From: Pyrinomonadaceae bacterium
Lineage (GTDB): Bacteria; Acidobacteriota; Blastocatellia; Pyrinomonadales; Pyrinomonadaceae
DNA length: 35,667 nt
Direction of reading: 5' to 3'
NCBI GenBank assembly: GCA_019694345.1
Contig: JAIBCA010000130.1
Coordinates: 1 to 35,667 of the forward strand
Positions 22,603 through 31,527 of the stretch are shown in pieces. The position numbers and the translations under genes are program-made. The number at the start of each line of letters is the position of its first letter. The first letter of the stretch is position 1. The notes below the pieces were generated by a model. That model ran no database searches. It was not told the origin of the DNA and worked only from the letters and a program-made list of their open reading frames with translations.

Positions 22603-23823
22603 ATGAGCGTTGCAGTAGAAAATATCCCCGGCCAGTTCGAGGTAATGGATTCGGCACTCGAATCGCAGATGACGCTTTCGATGGGGCCGCAGCACCCCTC
22701 GACGCACGGCGTTCTTCGTCTTGACCTACGGCTCGACGGCGAACTCGTCATCAAGGCGATCCCGGACATCGGCTATCTCCATACCGGTATGGAAAAGCTC
22801 TTTGAGTACCGAAAGTACCAACAGGGCATCGTCATAACAGACCGGATGGACTATCTCAACCCGCTCGGCAACAACCTTGCGTACGTGATGGCGGCCGAGA
22901 AGCTTTTGGGGATCGAGATACCTGAGCGTGCCCAGGTGATCCGCGTTCTGATGTGCGAACTGCAGCGGATCGCTTCGCACATGGTCTGGCTCGGCACGTC
23001 GTGTCTGGACATGGGCGCGATGACGCCTTTCTGGTTCACATTCAAGGAACGCGAAAAGATACTTAACCTTATCGAGTCGGCATCAGGCGGACGAATGACG
23101 CCGAGCTATTTCCGCATCGGTGGTTTGATGATGGACCTGCCGGCCGGATTCGATAATCGCGTCAAACAGTTTCTCGCGGATTTCCCGGATGCCCTGAATA
23201 CCTTTGACACCCTCGTTACAGGCAACACGATCTGGCAGAGCCGGACAAAGAATATCGGGATCATCTCACGCGAGGATGCGATCTCTTGGGGATTGACGGG
23301 GCCGAGCCTTCGCGGCAGCGGCGTCGATCTCGACCTCAGGCGCGACGACCCGTATTCGGGATACGAGACCTACGATTTTGAGGTTCCGACCGAGCCGGAC
23401 GGCGACGTTTGGTCGCGGTTCAAGGTGCGGATGCGCGAGTTGACCGAGTCTTATAAGATCGTCCGGCAGGCTCTCGAACGCCTGAAGCCGGGCCCGATCA
23501 AGGCAGACGCGCCAAAGGTCGTTCTGCCCGATCGCGACGATATGCGCAAGCATATGGACTCGCTCATTCACCATTTCCTGATCGTCGCCGAGGGCTTTAA
23601 CGTGCCGGAGGGCGAGGTCTATCACGCTATCGAGGCGTCAAAGGGTGAACTCGGCGTTTATATGAAATCGAACGGCGGCCCGAAGCCGGAGCGGGTGCAT
23701 TTCCGCGGGCCGAGCTTCGTTAATTTATCCGCTCTGCCCGTCATGGCCGAAGGCGAAATGATCGCCGACGTTGTAGCCGTTATCGGCAGTCTGGATATTG
23801 TGCTTGGGGAGATCGATAGATAA
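22603..23823 (+). CDS. nuoD: NADH-quinone oxidoreductase subunit D
   Basis: A 406-aa peripheral subunit that, with NuoB, forms the quinone-binding site. Typical are GPQHPSTHGVLR (about 28-39) near the N-terminus, the DIGYLHTGMEK segment, and DRMDYLNP. It is related to [NiFe]-hydrogenase large subunits but lacks their metal-binding cysteines. Full length; nuoE begins 2 nt after the stop. Confidence 0.97.
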   Translation: MSVAVENIPGQFEVMDSALESQMTLSMGPQHPSTHGVLRLDLRLDGELVIKAIPDIGYLHTGMEKLFEYRKYQQGIVITDRMDYLNPLGNNLAYVMAAEKLLGIEIPERAQVIRVLMCELQRIASHMVWLGTSCLDMGAMTPFWFTFKEREKILNLIESASGGRMTPSYFRIGGLMMDLPAGFDNRVKQFLADFPDALNTFDTLVTGNTIWQSRTKNIGIISREDAISWGLTGPSLRGSGVDLDLRRDDPYSGYETYDFEVPTEPDGDVWSRFKVRMRELTESYKIVRQALERLKPGPIKADAPKVVLPDRDDMRKHMDSLIHHFLIVAEGFNVPEGEVYHAIEASKGELGVYMKSNGGPKPERVHFRGPSFVNLSALPVMAEGEMIADVVAVIGSLDIVLGEIDR

Positions 23824-23825
23824 TC

Positions 23826-24359
23826 ATGGCAGCAGCAACTCCAACAAGTTTTACGGACAAGATAGTCGTTTCTGACGAAGTCGCCGAGTTCTCGCCGGCC
23901 GTCATCGACGAGATGAAATCGCATTTGGCAAAGTATCCGGCTGACCGTACGCGGTCGGCGCTGATCCCGCTGCTTTTCGTTGTGCAGCGTGAGCGTGGCG
24001 GCTGGATCGACAATCCCGGAGTGAATTTTCTGGCCAAATTCCTGAACCTCGAGGTTACGGACGTCTGGGAGACCGCGACGTTCTACTCAATGTTCAACCT
24101 GCGGCCCGTCGGACGGCACCACATCCAGATCTGCAAGACGCTGTCGTGCAAGATCATGGGCGAGCCGGACATTACGGATCACATTTGCTCAAAGCTTGGC
24201 ATTCATCCCGGCGAGACGACCGAGGACGGCAAATTTACTGTCTCGCTGGTCGAGTGCCTCGGCAGCTGCGGTACGGCGCCGATGATGCAGATAGGGTTTG
24301 ATTATCACGAGGATCTGACTATCGAAAAGGTCGATAAGATACTCGATGATTGTAAATAG
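23826..24359 (+). CDS. nuoE: NADH-quinone oxidoreductase subunit E
   Basis: A 177-aa thioredoxin-like subunit of the NADH-binding module with the 2Fe-2S cluster N1a. Its four ligands are C103, C108, C144 and C148 (CKTLSC and CLGSC). The N-terminal helical region holds ATFYSMF. It is followed by a 102-nt gap before nuoF. Confidence 0.96.
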   Translation: MAAATPTSFTDKIVVSDEVAEFSPAVIDEMKSHLAKYPADRTRSALIPLLFVVQRERGGWIDNPGVNFLAKFLNLEVTDVWETATFYSMFNLRPVGRHHIQICKTLSCKIMGEPDITDHICSKLGIHPGETTEDGKFTVSLVECLGSCGTAPMMQIGFDYHEDLTIEKVDKILDDCK

Positions 24360-24430
24360 GTGATCGCGGTCGAAAGGTAAGTAGTGGCGACGTCTGAAAG
24401 GACATTGATATTAAGCGCTTGTTAACGCTT

Positions 24431-24449
24431 GGGCCATCGCAGATGGTCC
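24431..24449 (+). other. Short hairpin just upstream of nuoF
   Basis: GGGCCATC (24431-24438) and GATGGTCC (24442-24449) with a 3-nt loop and one wobble pair; AAGCG and CGCTT a little upstream can also pair. The GGGG ribosome-binding region of nuoF follows directly. It may tune translation or mRNA stability. The rest of the nuoE-nuoF gap shows nothing. Confidence 0.45.
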
Positions 24450-24461
24450 GGGGTCTTGAAT

Positions 24462-25769
24462 ATGGAAATCAAAGCAATTGGCTGTGAGCCATTACAACTC
24501 AAGCGAATGCACATCAAAGATGGGCATACGCTAAAGGTCTATCGTGAAACCGGCGGTTATAAGTCACTTGAAAAGGCGCTCAAGATGGCACCGGCCGATA
24601 TTATCGAGGAAGTCAAAAAGTCGGCCCTTCGCGGCCGGGGCGGTGCCGGATTTCCGACCGGTATGAAGTGGTCCTTTGTGCCGAAAGACTCGCCTAAGAC
24701 AAAATACGTCGTCTGTAACGCGGACGAATCCGAACCCGGCACGTTCAAAGACCGCTACCTGATGGAACGCGACCCGCACGCCCTCATCGAAGGGATGCTG
24801 ATCGCCGGGTTTGCCCTCGGATCGACGACCGGTTACATCTACACCCGCGGCGAATACCGGTATTTGATCGACATTATGGATGTCGCCCTCGCCGAAGCCC
24901 GCGAAGCCGGCATTTTGGGTGACAACGTGATGGGTTCCGGATTCAAAATGGATATCCACACCCACACGGGAGCCGGAGCATACATCTGCGGCGAAGAGAC
25001 CGCACTGCTTAGTTCGCTTGAGGGATTTCGTGGCCACCCGCGAATGAAGCCGCCATTTCCGGCGGTCGAGGGTGTGTACGCATCGCCGACCGTGGTCAAT
25101 AATGTCGAAACGCTGACCGCTGTTCCGCAGATCATCGAAATGGGCGGCGATGCCTGGCGCAACCTCGGCACCGAGAAATCGGGCGGAACAAAATTGTGGT
25201 CCGTCAGCGGGCATGTCAATAAACCGGGCGTTTATGAACTTCCGATGGGCTACGCCGATATGGAAAAGTTCATAATGGAGGATTGCGGCGGCATTCGCGG
25301 CGGCAACAAGCTTAAGGCGGTAATCCCCGGCGGCTCAAGCGTTTACATCATGAACGCCGAACAGGTCATCGGCAAAAACGTGACGATGGACTACGAGGGC
25401 CTGGTAGCCGGCGGGTCGATGGTCGGGTCCGGCGGATTTATCGTCATGGACGACACCGTCGATGTGATGGAATCGACTAAGAATTTGACCGAGTTTTATA
25501 AGCACGAATCGTGCGGCTGGTGTACGCCTTGCCGAGAGGGAACCGATTGGCTGGTCAAGATATTTAACCGTATCTCTGAGGGCGGCGGCCGTCCGGAAGA
25601 TGCCCAGCTGATGCTCGACATTTGTGACAACATCGAGGGCAAATCGTTTTGTCCGCTAGGTGACGCCGCGGCGTGGCCGATCCAGAGCGCGATCAAGCAG
25701 TTTCCCGAAGATTTTAAGAAATGGCTCCAGAATAAGGCTAACGGAAACGACGTTACGGCAAATATCTGA
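24462..25769 (+). CDS. nuoF: NADH-quinone oxidoreductase subunit F (NADH/FMN-binding)
   Basis: A 435-aa subunit where NADH hands electrons to FMN and cluster N3. The GRGGAGFPTG loop (58-67) binds NADH/FMN, and the 4Fe-4S ligands are C351, C354, C357 (CGWCTPC) and C397 (SFCPLGD). The ATG at 24462, preceded by GGGGTC, was chosen over an in-frame TTG at 24429. The stop overlaps the start of the next gene (TGATG). Confidence 0.97.
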   Translation: MEIKAIGCEPLQLKRMHIKDGHTLKVYRETGGYKSLEKALKMAPADIIEEVKKSALRGRGGAGFPTGMKWSFVPKDSPKTKYVVCNADESEPGTFKDRYLMERDPHALIEGMLIAGFALGSTTGYIYTRGEYRYLIDIMDVALAEAREAGILGDNVMGSGFKMDIHTHTGAGAYICGEETALLSSLEGFRGHPRMKPPFPAVEGVYASPTVVNNVETLTAVPQIIEMGGDAWRNLGTEKSGGTKLWSVSGHVNKPGVYELPMGYADMEKFIMEDCGGIRGGNKLKAVIPGGSSVYIMNAEQVIGKNVTMDYEGLVAGGSMVGSGGFIVMDDTVDVMESTKNLTEFYKHESCGWCTPCREGTDWLVKIFNRISEGGGRPEDAQLMLDICDNIEGKSFCPLGDAAAWPIQSAIKQFPEDFKKWLQNKANGNDVTANI

Positions 25770-27145
25770 TGCTGCTGCAGAGAGTTATTCATCGGCTGGT
25801 GCTAGTTCTGCCATTGATGCTGCTGGTTTCGATCGCAGCGGCGGGGCAGGAAAAATTGCCGGTGATAATAGTTCCGGGGTTGACCGGTTCTGAATTGATA
25901 AATAAGCGGACGAACGAGGTCGTCTGGTTCAAGGCACCGAGGTCCAAGGACGATGATCTGCGCATGCCCGTGACGGCAAACGTGCTCAGATCACGCGACG
26001 ACTTAGTACGTGGCGATATTCTCAGAAGCGTCAAGGTCGGCATCTTCCCGCGGATCGATGTTTACGGCGGATTGGTCGAAACTCTTATTGCAAAAGCCGG
26101 TTACCACGAGGAGTCGTGGCAGAGCCCGACGTCGAAGGGCGACACGGCAGCGATATATGTATTTCCGTACGATTGGCGGCGGGATAATGTCGAGAATGCC
26201 CGGTTGCTGATACACGAGATCACGGCATTAAAGCTTAAGCTGAAACGGCCGGACCTGAAGTTCAACGTGATCGCGCACTCGATGGGCGGCATTATCACGC
26301 GGTATGCGGCAATGTATGGTGATGCCGACCTGCCGCCGGCGAATAGATCGCCGAAGCCGACCTGGGCCGGAGCCAGGCATTTCGGCAAAGTCGTCTTGCT
26401 GGGAACGCCGAACGAGGGTTCGGTCTTGGCGCTTAGGTCATTGGTCGACGGTTTTTCGATCGGCGGGATCCACATTAACCTGCCGTTCGTGCAGGATCTT
26501 TCTAAATTTGACCTGTTTACTATACCGTCGGCATATCAGCTTTTGCCGGCGCCCGGAACATTGAGAGTTACGGATGAGAATTTTGAGCCGATCAGCATCG
26601 ACCTTTACGACCCCAAGGAGTGGGCCAAATACGGATGGAGTGCGATAGACGACAAGGGATTTCCGGCCCAGTTTCGCCTTGCGGAAAGGCGGGCGGCACC
26701 CGAGTTCTTTGCTTCGGCGCTATTGCGGGCGAAACGGCTGCACGAGGCGTTGGCGGCCGGGGCGGCGTCTAACCGGCCGGGATTGTTCCACATTGTTGGT
26801 GCCGATTGTAATGATGCTCTCGACCTTATCGTGCTTCGCCGTGACAAGCGGACGGATCAGTGGGTCACGATGTTCAAGCCGGCATCATTTTTGAAGAATT
26901 CGGGCGATAAGGTCACGCACGAAGAGTTAAAGGATTTAATGCTTGCCGACGGCGACGGCGTTGTGACCAAAAGGTCGCTTGAGACCGATACGCAGACGCG
27001 TTTTGCCGGGACGTCGGTCATTAAGCCGGCATCGAGCAAGTTCATTTGTGAAGAGCATAATAAACTCGCGGCGAACAGTGACATTCAGAATTATCTGATG
27101 AGTTTGTTCGAGATCGCTCCGGCGAGTGAAAAAGCGGCGAAATGA
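25769..27145 (+). CDS. Secreted LCAT-family lipase/acyltransferase-like hydrolase inside the nuo operon
   Basis: A 458-aa alpha/beta hydrolase. An N-terminal signal peptide (about residues 1-25, ending AAA before GQE) predicts export. The opening PVIIVPGLTGSEL is typical of the lecithin:cholesterol acyltransferase/PDAT family, with FPYDWRRD (132-139) and the nucleophile elbow AHSMGG (Ser171). A late GDGVV...EEHNKL region could give the Asp and His. Likely a phospholipase or acyltransferase acting in the periplasm or on the outer membrane; the substrate is unknown. It starts on the nuoF stop (TGATG) and is followed by a weak terminator and a second promoter. Confidence 0.87.
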   Translation: MLLQRVIHRLVLVLPLMLLVSIAAAGQEKLPVIIVPGLTGSELINKRTNEVVWFKAPRSKDDDLRMPVTANVLRSRDDLVRGDILRSVKVGIFPRIDVYGGLVETLIAKAGYHEESWQSPTSKGDTAAIYVFPYDWRRDNVENARLLIHEITALKLKLKRPDLKFNVIAHSMGGIITRYAAMYGDADLPPANRSPKPTWAGARHFGKVVLLGTPNEGSVLALRSLVDGFSIGGIHINLPFVQDLSKFDLFTIPSAYQLLPAPGTLRVTDENFEPISIDLYDPKEWAKYGWSAIDDKGFPAQFRLAERRAAPEFFASALLRAKRLHEALAAGAASNRPGLFHIVGADCNDALDLIVLRRDKRTDQWVTMFKPASFLKNSGDKVTHEELKDLMLADGDGVVTKRSLETDTQTRFAGTSVIKPASSKFICEEHNKLAANSDIQNYLMSLFEIAPASEKAAK

Positions 27146-27151
27146 GGCCGC

Positions 27152-27180
27152 ACTTGTCGAAAAGGCAAGTTTGTTATTTC
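27152..27180 (+). terminator. Weak intrinsic terminator after the lipase gene
   Basis: ACTTGTC (27152-27158) pairs with GGCAAGT (27164-27170) over a GAAAA loop, followed by TTGTTATTT. The stem is only 7 bp with one wobble and the T-run is broken, so read-through into nuoG is likely. Confidence 0.45.
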
Positions 27181-27206
27181 AGCGTTTAAGATCACGCCCG
27201 TGGGCA

Positions 27207-27235
27207 TTGGCAAAATTACCGCGGAAACGCATTAT
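27207..27235 (+). promoter_or_regulatory. Possible internal promoter before nuoG
   Basis: TTGGCA (27207-27212), a 17-nt spacer, CATTAT (27230-27235). Transcription would start near 27242, eight bases before the nuoG ATG at 27250. No clear ribosome binding site precedes nuoG. Confidence 0.45.
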
Positions 27236-27249
27236 TCGAGAATAGTTTG

Positions 27250-29526
27250 ATGTCAACAGAACTGATTAAAGTCACAATAAACGAACAGGATTTCGAGGTG
27301 GAAAAAGGTGCCCGTCTGATCGACGTGTGCCGTGAAAAGGGCTTTGGGATCCCGTCATTCTGTTATTACCACGACCTCGCGTTGCAGGCTTCGTGCAGAA
27401 TGTGCCTCGTCCGCATCGACAAGATGCCCAAGCTCCAGACGTCGTGCACCATCTCTTGCACCGATGGAATGGTGGTCACCACCCAGAGTGAAGAGGTCGA
27501 AAAGGCTCAGCGGGCGATGGGCGAATTTCTGCTCGCCAACCATCCGCTGGACTGCCCGGTCTGCGACCGCGGCGGCGAGTGCGAGCTGCAGGAGGTGATC
27601 TTCGATTGGGGCGACGTCGAACAGCGTTTTTCCGAGAAGAAGGACGCGCAGCCTGAAAAATATCTGTCGCCGATCGTCGCCAATGACCCACAGCGGTGCA
27701 TCCTCTGCAAACGATGCACGCGCGTTTGTGACGAGTGGATGGGCGAGGATGCCATCGAGGCCGGCAACCGCGGGGCAAACACCGTGATCGGTACGTATGG
27801 CGGCTGGCTCAACTGTTCGCAGTGCGGCAACTGTATTGAGGTATGCCCGACCGGCACGCTTCTCGACGGAGTTTACCGGCACGAGACGCGTCCGTGGGAA
27901 CTCGATCAAACCGTTTCGACCGACGTTTACGGTTCGGACGGCATGCAGTTGAGCATCGGTTCACGCGGAGGCACGATCCACCGTATCGTTGCCCGCGACC
28001 GATATGTCAACGGCCTGAACGGCGAGTTTCTGGACGTCAAGGCTCGTTTCGCACACGGTTTTGTCGATCACCCGGACCGTATCAAAACGCCTATGATCCG
28101 CTATTCGAAAGGCGGCAAACTCATCCCCGCGACCTGGGACCAGGCCGTAAAATTCACGGCTGAGAAATTTAAGGCGGCCGGCAAGTCGGTGGGCGTCATC
28201 GCGAGCCCGCGATTGACCAACGAGTCGGTCTTCACGCTCAAACGGTTTGCCGCCGAGGCGGTCGGAACCGACAATTTTGCGGTTTCCGAGGACAGCAGCC
28301 TCGATTCCGTCTTTGCCAATCTCAGCGTCGAGCTTTGCACGCACAGGGAGATCCGCCACGCCAAGGCCATCGTTCTGATCGGCGGCGAACCCGAAGAAGA
28401 ACAGAGCTTTACCGCCAAGCAGATCCGTCAGGCAGTTCGCAACGGCGGTGCGAAATTTATCTGTGTTAACGACACGCCGATCAACTTATCGCGGCGGGCA
28501 ACGCAGTTCGTCCACGTAAGGCGCGGCACGGCCGACGGTTTTGCCCTGGCTTTGGCGGACGCGTCGGCTGATGCCCTCGTCGCGGGCAAACTCGGTATTG
28601 ACGCCGGTGAGATCGCCGCCGTGCGGCAGGCCATCAACGATGCTCAGGGCGACGTGATATTTATGATCGGCAATGAGTTGTCGGCAGATGCTCAGGCCGC
28701 TATCGCCGGCACGGCCGCTAAGTTTGCGGGTGAGGGCCGCCGCGTCTTGCTCCATCCGCTGGCAAAATACAATAACTCGGTCGGTGCCAATGATATGATG
28801 CCGGCCCGAAAAGCTGTTCGGGATGTCATCAGCGGATCAAAGGCCCTGTTGATCGGAGGCAGCCTCCAATCGACCGACGGCCTCGCGGGCAAGGACTTTG
28901 TCGCGGTTCAGGAATTGTTCCTGACCGAAACGACGGAGTTTGCTGACGTTGTTTTCCCGGCCGCTAGTTTCGCCGAGGTTGACGGCACGTTCACAAATAA
29001 TGCCGGCAACGTTCAGCGTGTCCGAAAGGCCATCGAGCCGCTGCACCGTTCGAAACCTGATTGGGTGATCGCATCGCTTATCGCGAGGGAAATGGGTGTC
29101 GATTTCGGCTACGATTTCTCGGCGTCGCAGGTATTTAAGTCGATCGCGGAGAGTGTGCCTGCGTACGAGGGGCTTCGTTACCCGGCTCTCAAGGACGAGT
29201 CTGATCCGGCACGTGCCAGGTACAGCGTCACCGGTTCGGCTGACGTGTCCGGCTCGGTTGCGGCCTTGAGATCCGCCGTCGAATCGATGAGCGACGAAGC
29301 CGACAAGAATATGGAAACGCCGCGGGTGGGACACAAACTTCATCGCCTGACGACGATGACGAGCAAGACCGAGCAATTTCACCTGTTGGCTCACGGCAAT
29401 CCGAAGCCCGGCAATCTGCTGGTCTCGCCGCTCGTTCAGTTTGCTCTCGACGGCAAGCCGTTGGATGAGAATTTGGCCGAGTCGGCCGCTGTCGGTGCCG
29501 CCGACAGGGCGTTGATCGGCAAATAG
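27250..29526 (+). CDS. nuoG: NADH-quinone oxidoreductase subunit G
   Basis: A 758-aa iron-sulfur subunit of the peripheral arm. The N-terminal ferredoxin domain has 2Fe-2S ligands C38, C49, C52, C66. Then come H98, C102, C105, C111 (HPLDCPVC) for N5, and the paired 4Fe-4S motif CILCKRC...VC and CSQCGNC...VCP (about 155-205). The rest is a molybdopterin-oxidoreductase-like domain without cofactor motifs. The extra N7 cysteines found in E. coli NuoG are absent. It is shorter than the E. coli protein (about 908 aa), as in many non-enterobacterial forms. The first in-frame ATG after a TTG is used. Confidence 0.96.
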   Translation: MSTELIKVTINEQDFEVEKGARLIDVCREKGFGIPSFCYYHDLALQASCRMCLVRIDKMPKLQTSCTISCTDGMVVTTQSEEVEKAQRAMGEFLLANHPLDCPVCDRGGECELQEVIFDWGDVEQRFSEKKDAQPEKYLSPIVANDPQRCILCKRCTRVCDEWMGEDAIEAGNRGANTVIGTYGGWLNCSQCGNCIEVCPTGTLLDGVYRHETRPWELDQTVSTDVYGSDGMQLSIGSRGGTIHRIVARDRYVNGLNGEFLDVKARFAHGFVDHPDRIKTPMIRYSKGGKLIPATWDQAVKFTAEKFKAAGKSVGVIASPRLTNESVFTLKRFAAEAVGTDNFAVSEDSSLDSVFANLSVELCTHREIRHAKAIVLIGGEPEEEQSFTAKQIRQAVRNGGAKFICVNDTPINLSRRATQFVHVRRGTADGFALALADASADALVAGKLGIDAGEIAAVRQAINDAQGDVIFMIGNELSADAQAAIAGTAAKFAGEGRRVLLHPLAKYNNSVGANDMMPARKAVRDVISGSKALLIGGSLQSTDGLAGKDFVAVQELFLTETTEFADVVFPAASFAEVDGTFTNNAGNVQRVRKAIEPLHRSKPDWVIASLIAREMGVDFGYDFSASQVFKSIAESVPAYEGLRYPALKDESDPARARYSVTGSADVSGSVAALRSAVESMSDEADKNMETPRVGHKLHRLTTMTSKTEQFHLLAHGNPKPGNLLVSPLVQFALDGKPLDENLAESAAVGAADRALIGK

Positions 29527-29534
29527 TTTTTGTT

Positions 29535-30623
29535 ATGGAATCTGTTATTAAGACTGCATTTCCGTTCGTGGTTTACGGCATCGGCGTACTGATGGCGTTT
29601 CAGATCGTGCTGATGATCGTGGCATACACGGTCCTCGCCGAACGCAAGGTACTTGGCTGGATGCAGGGACGCATCGGGCCTAACCGGGTCGGGCCGTGGG
29701 GCGTGCTCCAGCCGTTCGCGGACCTTCTGAAGTTTATCTTCAAGGAAGATCTGACGCCCGACAAATCTACGAAATTCGTTTATTTTCTGGCTCCGCTGGT
29801 CGCTCTGACATGTGCCCTGATGCCGATGGTGGTCTATCCTTTCGGGCCGGCGATCACGACCGTCGATTGGAGTTTTCTGCCCTACGGGCTCGGCGAAGGC
29901 GTCACCGCTCTGCCGCTGACGATCGCCCGGATCGATGTCGGCGTGCTCTTCATCCTCGGCATCACGTCCGTTGGCGTTTACGGCATCGCCCTCGCCGGCT
30001 GGTCGTCCAACAATAAGTATTCGCTCATGGGCGGCCTGCGTTCGTCGGCACAGATGATCTCATACGAACTAGCGATGGGAGCGTCGGTCATCGGTGCCGT
30101 GATGCTTGCAGGAACGCTCGACCTGAACGGCATCATCTTTGCCCAGATACATTCGCCATTTCGGTGGTTCATCATTCCGCAGTTCATCGGTTTTGTCGTC
30201 TTTTTGATCGCGGCCTTTGCCGAGACGAACCGCGTACCCTTTGACCTGCCCGAGGCCGAGACCGAACTTGTCGCCGGTTTTCACACCGAATATTCGGCGC
30301 TCAAATTCGCACTTTTCTTTATGGCCGAGTACGTAAATATGTTTACGGTCTCGGTCATGTGTACGGTGCTTTTCCTTGGCGGTTGGTATGTTCCGGGGCT
30401 TGGCCGATTGCTGGAACCGGGCTCGATCCCGTACGCGATCGTCAGTCACGCGGCATTTATCGGCAAGATCTGTGCGTTCCTGTTTCTCTTTATCTGGGTT
30501 CGCGGTACGCTGCCGCGATTCCGTTTTGACCAGTTGATGAACTTCGGCTGGAAGTTTCTGCTTCCGGTAGCGTTGGCAAACGTCATTTTGACGATCATCG
30601 TGGTCTACTTTTTGAATAGCTAG
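29535..30623 (+). CDS. nuoH: NADH-quinone oxidoreductase subunit H
   Basis: A 362-aa multi-TM subunit at the join of membrane and peripheral arms, forming part of the quinone tunnel. Recognisable are ERKVLGWMQGRIGPNRVGPWG (N-terminal loop) and AETNRVPFDLPEAE. Eight bases separate it from nuoG. Downstream, nuoJ follows after 4 nt; nuoI, which normally sits here, is missing. Confidence 0.97.
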   Translation: MESVIKTAFPFVVYGIGVLMAFQIVLMIVAYTVLAERKVLGWMQGRIGPNRVGPWGVLQPFADLLKFIFKEDLTPDKSTKFVYFLAPLVALTCALMPMVVYPFGPAITTVDWSFLPYGLGEGVTALPLTIARIDVGVLFILGITSVGVYGIALAGWSSNNKYSLMGGLRSSAQMISYELAMGASVIGAVMLAGTLDLNGIIFAQIHSPFRWFIIPQFIGFVVFLIAAFAETNRVPFDLPEAETELVAGFHTEYSALKFALFFMAEYVNMFTVSVMCTVLFLGGWYVPGLGRLLEPGSIPYAIVSHAAFIGKICAFLFLFIWVRGTLPRFRFDQLMNFGWKFLLPVALANVILTIIVVYFLNS

Positions 30624-30627
30624 CATT

Positions 30628-31194
30628 ATGGTCACGACAGCCTTATTTTTTACCTTTGCCGGCCTCGCTATCGCATGTGCGATCTCGATGGTGTATCACC
30701 GAAATCCGCTGTACAGCGCAATCTCGCTGGTTGGCGTCTTTATCTCGCTTTCGTGCATATATCTGACGCTGGCGGCACCGTTCATCGCGGCCGTTCAGAT
30801 CCTGATCTATGCCGGAGCGATCATGGTTTTGGTCGTCTTTGTCATAATGCTGCTCAATCTCGATGACGAACCGACGGCTAATCGGCTGAAATATCTCTGG
30901 GCACTTGGCGGAGGTCTCGGGGTGCTGCTTCTGGCACAGACCTTTTTCATCTTTTACGCGGTCATGCGGGCGCCGAATGTCCCCTCGGACCAGACGTTGA
31001 CGGCCGGCAAAACCATGAGTATCGGACAGGCCATGTACACCGAATATCTGCTGCCGGTCGAGATCGTCGGGATTCTGCTGCTGATGGCGATCATCGGCTC
31101 GGTGATACTTGTTCGGCGGCTGAATCAGCCGAAGCTGGAACTCGTTGTCGATAACGAACTTGAATTGAGGCACGAAGAAAAGCCTCTGATCTAA
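30628..31194 (+). CDS. nuoJ: NADH-quinone oxidoreductase subunit J
   Basis: A 188-aa membrane-arm subunit with five predicted TM helices. The conserved IYAGAIMVLVVFVIML stretch contains the pi-bulge helix. Full length. No strong ribosome binding site is seen; it starts 4 nt after nuoH, suggesting coupled translation. Confidence 0.96.
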   Translation: MVTTALFFTFAGLAIACAISMVYHRNPLYSAISLVGVFISLSCIYLTLAAPFIAAVQILIYAGAIMVLVVFVIMLLNLDDEPTANRLKYLWALGGGLGVLLLAQTFFIFYAVMRAPNVPSDQTLTAGKTMSIGQAMYTEYLLPVEIVGILLLMAIIGSVILVRRLNQPKLELVVDNELELRHEEKPLI

Positions 31195-31200
31195 ACGAAA

Positions 31201-31506
31201 ATGGAACCAAGTTTAGCCAGTTATCTGGCACTTTCAGGAATATTGTTCACGATCGGTGCGGTTGGCGTTATATTCAAGCGCAATGCGATCGGGATGTTTA
31301 TGTGTATCGAGCTGATGCTCAATGCCGTAAATCTCACATTCGTGGCATTTTCGCGTTATTTCGGCGATGTGACCGGACAGCTTTTTGTCTTTATGGTAAT
31401 GTCGGTCGCGGCGGCCGAAGCTGCGGTCGGCCTCGGAATAATCATCGCGTTCTTCCGCAACAAACAGTCGGTCGATGTCGATGACGCGAGCCTGATGAAG
31501 AATTAG
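31201..31506 (+). CDS. nuoK: NADH-quinone oxidoreductase subunit K
   Basis: A 101-aa three-TM subunit, related to MnhC/MrpC antiporter subunits. The conserved [20 protein letters not shown] helix (here [18 protein letters not shown]) holds the buried Glu used in proton transfer. Six bases after nuoJ, and 21 nt before the foldase gene. Confidence 0.97.
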   Translation: MEPSLASYLALSGILFTIGAVGVIFKRNAIGMFMCIELMLNAVNLTFVAFSRYFGDVTGQLFVFMVMSVAAAEAAVGLGIIIAFFRNKQSVDVDDASLMKN

Positions 31507-31527
31507 CGAAGGGAATCAGTAGATATC

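Noticed and set aside
24564..25214. Minus-strand 216-aa open frame within nuoF
   Set aside because: Antisense shadow of a conserved subunit; no recognisable domain.
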